Source: an uncultured Odoribacter sp. (lineage in GTDB: Bacteria; Bacteroidota; Bacteroidia; Bacteroidales; Marinifilaceae). From it: a stretch of DNA of 13,185 nt. A program made the translations under genes and the position numbers. Positions 7,253 to 13,185 of the stretch are shown piece after piece. Location: NCBI GenBank assembly GCA_900544025.1, contig UQTM01000088.1, positions 1 to 13,185 on the forward strand, read 5' to 3'. How positions within the stretch are numbered: position 1 is the stretch's first letter; each line of letters opens with the position of its first letter. The notes under the pieces were generated by a model that saw nothing but the letters and a program-made list of their open reading frames with translations, was not told where the DNA came from and did not search any database.

Positions 7253-7303
7253 CCGGCGGCGGAGAGAAAGAGATCGTGTTTGAAAATAAAAATACATTAG
7301 GCT

Positions 7304-8347
7304 ATGTTTAGATTTGCACATCCAGAATTATTATACCTGCTGATCGTCATTCCGTTGCTGATTGCGTTTTTCGTGGTCATGCGGCAGAAGAAAAGAAAGG
7401 CGATTGCGGAATTCGGAAACCCCGAATTGTTGAAACCCCTGATGCCTTTGCTTTCTTTTAAGCGGGGGACGTGGAAATTCGTGATGCTGACGATTGCTTT
7501 GCTGTTTGTGATCGTGGGAGTTGCCGGGCCCCAGTTCGGCTCGAAATTGCAGCAGGTGAAGAAAAAAGGCGTGGAGCTGATGATCGTGCTCGACGTTTCC
7601 AATTCGATGCTGGCGCAGGATATTAAGCCGAACCGCCTCGAAAAAGCAAAGATGGCGATTTCCCGAATGGTGGAGAAATTGTCTAACGATAAAGTGGGAC
7701 TGATCGTGTTTGCCGGGGACGCTTATGTGCAGTTGCCGATTACGACCGATTATTCTTCCGCTAAATTGTTCCTGTCCAATATCAACACCGAGATGATGCC
7801 GGTGCAGGGTACTTCTATCGGTGCGGCGATCGACCTCGCCGCCCGCTCGTTCACGCCGGAAACGGATGCTTCCAGGGCGATTATTGTGATTACGGACGGG
7901 GAAAACCACCAGGACGATGCCGTGGCCGCCGCCAAAGCCGCCCACGAGAAAGGAATAACGATACATACCATCGGTATGGGACTGGAGCAGGGAGCGCCGA
8001 TTCCGGAAAAAGGAAATCCGGGGCAGTTCCGTAAGGATGCAGGCGGAAATGTGGTTATTTCGAAGCTGGACGAGGAAACCCTCCGCCAGATTGCCAAAGC
8101 CGGAGAGGGGTTGTATGTCCGTGCCAGCAATGCCGATGTGGGGCTGGGACAGTTGATGGACGAGGTGAACCGGATGGAAAAGACGATGCTGGAAGAGCGG
8201 ATTTTCAGCGACTATGCAGAGAAATACCAATATTTTTTGCTTGCCGGGCTGTTTTTCGTGTTTGTGGAATTTATGATTCTGGGCAGGAGGAACAAGCGCT
8301 TTATGAAAATCTATATTTTCAAGAAAAAAGAAGCCGGACAGGCGTAA
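7304..8347 (+). CDS. batB: BatB, membrane-anchored VWA protein
   Basis: The 347-residue paralogue of BatA has the same layout: helices at about 10-26 and 57-75, VWA domain at about 90-295, and a final helix at 310-327 followed by a strongly basic cytosolic tail. Its metal site is complete: DVSNS (97-101), T170 in VQGTSIG and D198 in VITDG. These lie at almost the same residue numbers as in BatA, which argues for an old duplication. Compared with BatA it has a Gly/Lys-rich insert (about 230-250, EQGAPIPEKGNPGQFRKDAG) before the last part of the VWA fold. It lies 51 bases after batA. BatB is expected to form the membrane VWA core together with BatA. Confidence 0.93.
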   Translation: MFRFAHPELLYLLIVIPLLIAFFVVMRQKKRKAIAEFGNPELLKPLMPLLSFKRGTWKFVMLTIALLFVIVGVAGPQFGSKLQQVKKKGVELMIVLDVSNSMLAQDIKPNRLEKAKMAISRMVEKLSNDKVGLIVFAGDAYVQLPITTDYSSAKLFLSNINTEMMPVQGTSIGAAIDLAARSFTPETDASRAIIVITDGENHQDDAVAAAKAAHEKGITIHTIGMGLEQGAPIPEKGNPGQFRKDAGGNVVISKLDEETLRQIAKAGEGLYVRASNADVGLGQLMDEVNRMEKTMLEERIFSDYAEKYQYFLLAGLFFVFVEFMILGRRNKRFMKIYIFKKKEAGQA

Positions 8348-8393
8348 ACGGATAGGGGCGGTTTCGTCCCTTGCATTACTGGAACGAAAGATT

Positions 8394-9224
8394 ATGAGCA
8401 AAACCATGAAAATAGCGACGTTAATACTGTTGATGCTGGCCTGTGCCTTGTCGGTTTCCGCCCAGCAGGAGCGGAAATTTATCCGGGAAGGGAACGGATT
8501 GTTCAACGGTCAGGATTTTGAGAAAGCCGAGGTGGAATACCGGAAGGCGATCGATAAAAAAGCCCTTTCTTTTGAGGCCGGGTTTAATCTGGGGGATGCT
8601 TTGTATAAACAAAAGAAATACGAAGAAGCCCTTCAGCAGTTTTCGGCTATGGCAAAGGAAGAGAAGGATAAGGCAAGGCTGGGCGAGCTGTATCATAATA
8701 TCGGGAATACCCTGCTGGCGATGGAGAAAACTGAGGAGAGCATCGAGGCTTACAAGGAATCGCTGAGGAACCGCCCCAATTCGGCGGAAACGAAGTATAA
8801 TCTGGAATATGCCCGCCATAAGCAGCAGCAAGACCAGAACAAGGATAACCAGGATCAGAACCAGGATAATAAAGACAATAAGGATCAGGATCAACAGGAT
8901 CAGCAGAATAAAGACCAGCAGGATCAAAACAAAGATCAGAATAAGGATCAGGACAAAGATAAACAGGACCAGAACAAAGATCAGCAGGATAAAGACAAGC
9001 AAGATCAGAATAAAGACCAGAATAAGGATAATCAAGATAATAAGGACAAGCAAGACCAGCAACAACAACAGCCTCAGGAACAGCAGGGAAAGATTTCAAA
9101 AGAAGATGCTGCCCGCCTGTTAGAAGCTTTGCAGAACGATGAGAAGAACGTGCAGGAGAAAGTGCAGAAACAAAAAGCGCAGGAACAGAAGGCTAAGAAA
9201 ATGAAAATTGAAAAAGATTGGTAA
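8394..9224 (+). CDS. batC: BatC, periplasmic TPR protein with Asp/Gln/Asn/Lys linker
   Basis: The 276-residue protein starts with a signal peptide (1-23, cleavage after SVSA). TPR-type helices follow (about 28-138), with recognisable FEAGFNLGDALYKQKKYEEA and ELYHNIGNTLLAMEKTEESI units. Residues 143-230 are almost wholly D, Q, N and K. The protein ends in a conserved-looking segment (ISKEDAARLLEALQNDEKNV) and closes with EKDW. This architecture is the usual one for BatC, where the linker varies greatly between species. The TPR part probably docks onto the BatA/BatB complex in the periplasm. Another ATG lies at 8406, but the one at 8394 has a GAAAG eight bases upstream. Length beyond the TPR region depends on the repeat tract and may vary between strains. 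Confidence 0.88.
   Translation: MSKTMKIATLILLMLACALSVSAQQERKFIREGNGLFNGQDFEKAEVEYRKAIDKKALSFEAGFNLGDALYKQKKYEEALQQFSAMAKEEKDKARLGELYHNIGNTLLAMEKTEESIEAYKESLRNRPNSAETKYNLEYARHKQQQDQNKDNQDQNQDNKDNKDQDQQDQQNKDQQDQNKDQNKDQDKDKQDQNKDQQDKDKQDQNKDQNKDNQDNKDKQDQQQQQPQEQQGKISKEDAARLLEALQNDEKNVQEKVQKQKAQEQKAKKMKIEKDW
8820..9083 (+). repeat. low-complexity coding tract in batC
   Basis: About 260 bases are built from variants of caggat, aaagac, aataag and cagaac, and encode an 88-residue D/Q/N/K tract (BatC residues 143-230). Because codons such as CAG, GAT, AAA and AAT repeat, all other frames stay open here too, which creates long spurious antisense and out-of-frame readings. The repeats are interrupted rather than perfect. 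Confidence 0.9.
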
Positions 9225-9250
9225 TTTTGCGGTTCAAATAAATAAAAGAA

Positions 9251-11071
9251 ATGAAACTGTTTAGTTTACTTGCATTATTATTCGTCGCATTACAGCTATC
9301 CGCGCAGACGGTGGAATTTAAAGCCAGCGCGCCCAATGTGGTGGCGGTGGGGGAAAGGTTTCAGCTGACCTATTCCGTGAATAGCCAGGGATCGAATTTG
9401 CAGGTTCCCACTTTCGAGAACTTCGATTTGCTGATGGGGCCGAGTCCCAGCCAGTCTATCGTGTATGTCAATAACAACGGCAGGCAGTCGCAACAGGTGT
9501 CGTTTACCTACACTTACCTGCTGGAAGGCGTAAAAGAGGGGACTTTCCAGATTCCGCCCGCTACGATTACGGTGGAGGGGAAACAGTATAAATCGAATGC
9601 CCTGAAAATTCAGGTGGTGAAAGGCGAATCGAAGCCCGCCGCAGATAATTCGCAGGCGGCGCAGGCCAATTCTTCGTCGATCAACGAGGAAAACCTTTTT
9701 GTGCGGATCGAAGTCAGCCGCCGCAATTTATACATGGGCGAAAGCCTTATGGCGGTACTGAAAGTGTATTCCAAAGTCGATTTAACCAATTTCGGACGGA
9801 TTAAATTTCCGGCGTTCAGCGGCTTCCTGGCCGAGGAAATCCCCACTCCCCAGCGTATCGAGCTGACGAGGGAAACTTACAACGGGCAGATATACAATGT
9901 TGGGGTGATCCGGAAAATGTTGTTGTATCCGCAACATACGGGGGAGATCGTGATCGATCCTTTCGAGCTGGAGTGTATTGTCCGTCAACGGGTGACGGGG
10001 GCACGCAGTCCCTGGGACGACTTTTTCGGAAACTACCGCGATGTGCGCGCCATGCGCCGCAGCCGCCCGCTGACGATCAACGTGAAAGAATTGCCGCAGG
10101 AAGGCCGTCCGATCGGTTTTTCCGGTACGGTGGGGAATATCACGATGACGACTTCCATCTCTGCGGATACGGTGAATGCCAACGATGCGATTACTTACCG
10201 GGTGACTTTCCGGGGGACGGGCAATCTGAAATTACTGAGCGCGCCGAAACTGAATTTCCCGCTCGATTTCGAAGCCTACGATCCGAAAGAAAGCCGCGAT
10301 ATACAGACCGGGGAAACGGGGATGTCCGGAACGGTGTCGTTCGAATACCTGGTGATTCCGCGTTATTCCGGGGAATACCTGATTCCGGCCTTACGGTATT
10401 CTTTCTTCGATACCCAGAGTAATTCTTATAAAACCCTGTCCGGGCGCGATTATAAGGTGTTTGTCCGCAAGGGAGCCGAAAAGGGACAGGCAAACGGTAG
10501 TAACGGCAATGCGGTGCAGTCGTTCAAGAAAGAAGACGTCCGCCTGGTGGGGCAGGATATCCGCTACCTGAAAACAGGCGACCTGAATTTGAGGGAAATC
10601 GGGGTGCGTTTCTTCGGAACTCCCCAGTATTGGCTGGCGATCCTGATTCCTTTCGTGCTGTTTGTCACCGGGGTGATACTCAACCGCAGGCGGATCAAGT
10701 CGAATGCCGATGTGGTGAAAGTGAAGAACAAAGCTGCGAACAAGATGGCACGCAAGCGTCTGAAAGTGGCTGCCGGGGCGATGAAGAGCCATAACGGCGA
10801 GCTGTTCTACGACGAAGTGCTGAAAGCCCTTTGGGGGTATATGAGCTATAAACTGAATATCGACCGGGCGGAATTGAACCGCGATAATATCAGCGGCATT
10901 TTGCAGCAAAAAGGCGTGGATGCGGTGATGGTCGAAGAGTTTATCCGGGTGCTGGACACTTGCGAATATGCGCGCTATGCGCCGGGTAGCAAGTCGGACG
11001 AGCAGATGGATATGGTCTATATGGACAGTATCGACGTGATTACGAAATTGGATAAGGCAATTAAATCATAA
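9251..11071 (+). CDS. batD: BatD, oxygen-tolerance membrane protein
   Basis: The 606-residue protein has a signal peptide (1-19, ending LQLSAQ) and a long beta-rich periplasmic region (20-455) with several Ig-like repeats. The blocks GTFQIPPATITVEGKQY (97-113) and YSGEYLIPALRYSFFD (372-387) are related to each other. One membrane helix follows (460-478) with basic RRRIK after it. The C-terminal helical cytosolic region (about 500-606) contains ELFYDEVLKALWGYMSYKL and CEYARYAPG. Length and order match the BatD family. The N-terminal part probably reaches across the periplasm to BatA/BatB/BatC, and the tail could face MoxR or DUF58; both are inferences. It starts 26 bases after batC and ends 39 bases before batE, with a hairpin in that gap. 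Confidence 0.92.
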   Translation: MKLFSLLALLFVALQLSAQTVEFKASAPNVVAVGERFQLTYSVNSQGSNLQVPTFENFDLLMGPSPSQSIVYVNNNGRQSQQVSFTYTYLLEGVKEGTFQIPPATITVEGKQYKSNALKIQVVKGESKPAADNSQAAQANSSSINEENLFVRIEVSRRNLYMGESLMAVLKVYSKVDLTNFGRIKFPAFSGFLAEEIPTPQRIELTRETYNGQIYNVGVIRKMLLYPQHTGEIVIDPFELECIVRQRVTGARSPWDDFFGNYRDVRAMRRSRPLTINVKELPQEGRPIGFSGTVGNITMTTSISADTVNANDAITYRVTFRGTGNLKLLSAPKLNFPLDFEAYDPKESRDIQTGETGMSGTVSFEYLVIPRYSGEYLIPALRYSFFDTQSNSYKTLSGRDYKVFVRKGAEKGQANGSNGNAVQSFKKEDVRLVGQDIRYLKTGDLNLREIGVRFFGTPQYWLAILIPFVLFVTGVILNRRRIKSNADVVKVKNKAANKMARKRLKVAAGAMKSHNGELFYDEVLKALWGYMSYKLNIDRAELNRDNISGILQQKGVDAVMVEEFIRVLDTCEYARYAPGSKSDEQMDMVYMDSIDVITKLDKAIKS

Positions 11072-11074
11072 ACA

Positions 11075-11098
11075 TCCGGCAGTGCGCTGCCGGGTTTT
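11075..11098 (+). terminator. terminator-like hairpin between batD and batE
   Basis: TCCGGCAG (11075-11082) pairs with CTGCCGGG (11087-11094) across a TGCG loop (11083-11086), then comes TTTT. The 8-bp GC-rich stem begins three bases after the batD stop, and the batE ATG is only 12 bases beyond the T run. With only four T it may act as a partial terminator or as a 3'-end stabiliser rather than a full stop. Confidence 0.6.
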
Positions 11099-11110
11099 AG
11101 ACGAATAGAA

Positions 11111-11860
11111 ATGAAAACATCGGTTTTAATTATAACGGTCTTATTAACGGGTTTTTCTGCTTTTTCGCAGATCGGGCCGCAGGAACAGGCTGAAACTTTT
11201 TACCGTGAAGGGAAGTATCAGGAAGCCGCCGCCGTGTATAAAAATATATTGGCGGGGGGCAGAGAGTCCGCCGGCCTGTATTATAACTTAGGAAACTGTT
11301 ATTACAAGCTGGGAGAAAATACCCAGGCCATCCTGAATTACGAGCGGGCGTTGCTGCTCGATCCCAGCGACGGGATGGCGCGGTATAACCTGAAAATGGC
11401 GCAAAAGGGGATTGTGGATAAGATAGAGGTGTTACCGGAATTGTTTTTCGTGAGGTGGTTTAAAGCCGTGGAAACTTATTTCTCGGCCGATCAGTGGGGA
11501 ACGATTTCCGTCGCTTTGTTTCTCTTTTTCCTGGGAATGGTGGCTTTGTTTTTCTATGCCGGAACGGTGGGTTGGAAAAAGACCGGTTTCTGGGTGGGGA
11601 TCGTCGCCCTTTTCCTGACGGTGTCGTCTCTGTTCTTTGCCGTGAAGCAGCATCACCGGATTACGGAGCGGGAATATGCGATCATCACGGCTCCCAGTGT
11701 TACGGTGAAAGGGGCGCCGGACAATAGCGGGACGGCCTTGTTCCTGATACACGAGGGGTTGAAAGTGCGGGTGGTGGGTACGCTGGGCAACTGGTACAAT
11801 ATCCGGGTAGCCGACGGCAACGAAGGCTGGGTGGAAAAGTCCGAGCTTGAAAAAATTTAA
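11111..11860 (+). CDS. batE: BatE, TPR and SH3-like membrane protein
   Basis: The 249-residue protein has a signal peptide (1-20, ending SAFSQ) and TPR units (about 24-95, with AGLYYNLGNCYYKLGENTQA and the following helix pair). Two membrane helices (about 130-151 and 158-176) are joined by a short basic loop. A C-terminal bacterial SH3-like domain (about 189-247) ends GNEGWVEKSELEKI. The inferred topology puts both the TPR part and the SH3 part in the periplasm. SH3-like domains of this kind often bind peptidoglycan or protein ligands, so BatE could tie the Bat complex to the cell wall. It is the last operon gene; its expression may be tuned by the hairpin just upstream. No T-rich terminator follows it clearly. 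Confidence 0.92.
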   Translation: MKTSVLIITVLLTGFSAFSQIGPQEQAETFYREGKYQEAAAVYKNILAGGRESAGLYYNLGNCYYKLGENTQAILNYERALLLDPSDGMARYNLKMAQKGIVDKIEVLPELFFVRWFKAVETYFSADQWGTISVALFLFFLGMVALFFYAGTVGWKKTGFWVGIVALFLTVSSLFFAVKQHHRITEREYAIITAPSVTVKGAPDNSGTALFLIHEGLKVRVVGTLGNWYNIRVADGNEGWVEKSELEKI

Positions 11861-11898
11861 GTCTTAAATGTGAAAAAGCAGGGAAAAGTTCCCGCCGA

Positions 11899-11930
11899 TT
11901 TGGTAATACGGGCGATCCTTGTTATTTTTA
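11899..11930 (+). promoter_or_regulatory. candidate dnaX promoter
   Basis: TTTG (11899-11902) and TATTTTTA (11923-11930, seven of eight to TAnnTTTG) are spaced by 20 bases. A transcript would start near 11936, about 50 bases before the dnaX ATG. A short GGGAA-AAG-TTCCC hairpin at 11881-11893 lies just upstream and may mark the end of the Bat operon, though it has no T run. Confidence 0.45.
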
Positions 11931-11986
11931 CAGTCTGTAAGCGGAAGTACATGCCGCTAATTTGAAAGAAATCATATCATCTGTAA

Positions 11987-13096
11987 ATGGATAATTTTAT
12001 AGTTTCAGCACGAAAGTACAGACCGGCCAGTTTCGACACGGTGGTGGGGCAGCTGGCGATTACGTCCACCTTGCGCAATGCCATTGCCAATCACCAGTTG
12101 GCACAGGCATACCTGTTCACCGGGCCGCGGGGAGTGGGAAAGACGACCTGTGCGCGTATTTTTGCCAAAACTATAAATTGCATGAATCTCCAGCCCAACG
12201 CAGAGCCCTGCAACGAATGCGAATCGTGCAAGGCGTTCAATGCCGGGCGTTCGCTCAATATACACGAATTGGATGCCGCTTCCAACAATAGCGTGGACGA
12301 TATCCGGGGATTGGTGGAGCAGGTGAGGATTTTGCCGCAGGTGGGGAAATACAGCGTTTATATCATCGACGAGGTGCACATGCTGAGTACCTCTGCTTTC
12401 AATGCGTTTCTGAAAACATTGGAAGAGCCGCCCGCCCATGCGATCTTTATTTTAGCGACGACCGAAAAGCATAAGATATTACCCACGATATTGTCCCGTT
12501 GCCAGATTTACGATTTCAACCGGATGAAGGTGGCCGATACGGTGGAACACCTGAAATATATCGCTTCGAAAGAGGGGATTACCGCCGAAGAGGAGGCGCT
12601 GGATGTGATTGCGCAGAAAGCGGACGGAGCGATGCGTGACGCCCTTTCTATTTTCGACCAGGTGGTGAGCTTTTGCGGTGCGAATCTCACTTACGATAGA
12701 GTGATCCAAAATCTGAATGTACTGGATTACGATTATTATTTCCGGCTGACCGACCTGTTTTATGCCGGAAAGGTGTCCGACGCCCTTTTGCTGTTCAACG
12801 AGATCATCGAAAAAGGTTTCGACGGCGGGAACCTGCTGTCGGGTTTGGGAAAACATTTCCGCGATGTGCTGGTATCGAAAGATCCTGCCACGGTGCAATT
12901 GTTGGAAGTCAGTGCCGGAATCAAGGCCCGTTATGCCAAACAGGGGGCCGATTGCTCGGTGGATTTCTTATATGAAGCCCTGAAAGTGGTGGAGCAATGC
13001 GAGATGCAATACAAAGTGCGCATGGAAAAACGGTTGTGCGTAGAGATTGCTTTTATCAAATTGTGCCAGATCAACGAGCTAAAAAAAAAAAGCTGA
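11987..13096 (+). CDS. dnaX: DNA polymerase III gamma-like subunit (zero-frame dnaX product)
   Basis: The 369-residue product is the clamp-loader ATPase that loads the beta clamp at replication forks. Motifs are Walker A GPRGVGKT (46-53), four zinc-ligand cysteines (C65, C75, C78, C81), Walker B VYIIDEVHML (124-133) and the arginine-finger SRC motif (170-172). Domain III follows and ends about where the E. coli collar domain ends. The zero frame reads CTA AAA AAA AAA AGC TGA, so it stops right after a run of eleven A. The -1 frame stays open from there. The 369-residue form contains domains I-III and would act as gamma; a longer tau would arise by frameshifting or slippage. The candidate promoter suggests that dnaX is expressed separately from the Bat operon. 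Confidence 0.95.
   Translation: MDNFIVSARKYRPASFDTVVGQLAITSTLRNAIANHQLAQAYLFTGPRGVGKTTCARIFAKTINCMNLQPNAEPCNECESCKAFNAGRSLNIHELDAASNNSVDDIRGLVEQVRILPQVGKYSVYIIDEVHMLSTSAFNAFLKTLEEPPAHAIFILATTEKHKILPTILSRCQIYDFNRMKVADTVEHLKYIASKEGITAEEEALDVIAQKADGAMRDALSIFDQVVSFCGANLTYDRVIQNLNVLDYDYYFRLTDLFYAGKVSDALLLFNEIIEKGFDGGNLLSGLGKHFRDVLVSKDPATVQLLEVSAGIKARYAKQGADCSVDFLYEALKVVEQCEMQYKVRMEKRLCVEIAFIKLCQINELKKKS
13081..13091 (+). promoter_or_regulatory. dnaX: A11 slippery run in dnaX (frameshift or slippage site)
   Basis: Eleven A in a row contain two in-frame A_AAA_AAA heptamers (13081-13087 and 13084-13090), which allow tandem tRNA-Lys slippage by -1. A run of this length can also cause RNA polymerase slippage. 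A modest stem, GAGAGC (13095-13100) with GCTCTT (13114-13119), lies four bases downstream. No good Shine-Dalgarno-like stimulator is visible upstream. Confidence 0.6.
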
Positions 13097-13185
13097 GAGC
13101 CTCTGAGTTTGCAGCTCTTCTCAAAATAGATCATTTCAACGGAAAATACAGGGAGCCGGGAACAGCGGCCGCTCCTGCCGGGGGG
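13090..13185 (+). CDS. dnaX: start of the tau-specific region of DnaX (-1 frame, partial)
   Basis: The -1 frame is open from the A run to the window edge (32 codons). It begins KLRASEFAALLKIDHFNGKY and then becomes Pro/Ala/Gly-rich (EPGTAAAPAGG), as expected for the flexible linker that follows domain III in tau subunits. Tau carries regions that contact DnaB helicase and the polymerase alpha subunit, which would lie to the right of the window. The +1 frame ends within five codons, so only the -1 frame can continue. If the A run is really twelve bases, this is simply the normal continuation of dnaX. Confidence 0.6.

Noticed and set aside
7331..8506. 391-codon antisense frame opposite batB
   Set aside because: The translation is rich in His, Arg and Gln, typical of the complement of a biased coding sequence. 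It lies opposite a clear VWA protein with intact motifs.
8421..9068. Long antisense frame rich in Leu, Ile and Val across batC
   Set aside because: It is the complement of the D/Q/N/K repeat tract, whose codons have no stops in any frame. It lacks a signal, a start context and any recognisable family.
9222..9229. TAATTTTG, a perfect -7 box match at the batC stop codon, as an internal promoter for batD
   Set aside because: No TTTG lies about 20 bases upstream, and the site overlaps the stop codon. A TAATTTTG match is common in AT-rich DNA.

Overview
The window looks like a chromosomal segment of a Bacteroidales bacterium (phylum Bacteroidota); the genus cannot be named from this sequence. The evidence is the gene content (a complete MoxR-DUF58-BatA/B/C/D/E aerotolerance operon), promoter boxes of the Bacteroides type (TTTG about 20 bases before TAnnTTTG), sparse Shine-Dalgarno sequences, and a left-edge fragment that resembles the end of a DUF4249 outer-membrane-associated protein. 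No rRNA, tRNA, IS element, phage gene or CRISPR array is visible.

Layout. Positions 1-132 hold the probable 3' end of a plus-strand gene. An AT-rich gap follows, then a minus-strand gene for a 100-residue charged hypothetical protein (454-756). Next is a minus-strand acyltransferase-3 membrane protein (1056-2192) with a strong rho-independent terminator (863-905) downstream of it. A plus-strand gene for a small three-helix membrane protein (2516-2938) has its own promoter and terminator. The main feature is the plus-strand operon 3184-11860: MoxR AAA+ ATPase, DUF58 protein, a short BatD-like protein, BatA, BatB, BatC, BatD and BatE, with gaps of 17-51 bases. The last gene is dnaX (11987 to the right edge), with its own candidate promoter.

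How the genes work together. MoxR and DUF58 have no membrane segments and should be cytosolic. BatA and BatB are membrane-anchored von Willebrand A (VWA) proteins; positive-inside reasoning places their metal-binding domains in the periplasm. BatC and BatE are secreted or anchored TPR proteins. BatD and the short BatD-like protein have periplasmic beta-rich regions, one membrane helix and a related helical cytosolic tail. The likely picture is a MoxR-driven chaperone or assembly machine that spans the inner membrane. Its substrate is not known, and the historical link is to oxygen and stress tolerance.

The most notable signal is in dnaX. The reading frame stops at 13096, directly after a run of eleven A (13081-13091), exactly where the clamp-loader core (domains I-III) ends. 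The -1 frame stays open from the A run to the window edge and encodes what looks like the start of the tau-specific region. This fits gamma/tau production by programmed frameshifting or transcriptional slippage, though a homopolymer sequencing error must be excluded. Other signals are a terminator-like hairpin between batD and batE, a 14-bp direct repeat flanking a TGACGTCA palindrome at the operon promoter, and homology between the two BatD-type proteins.
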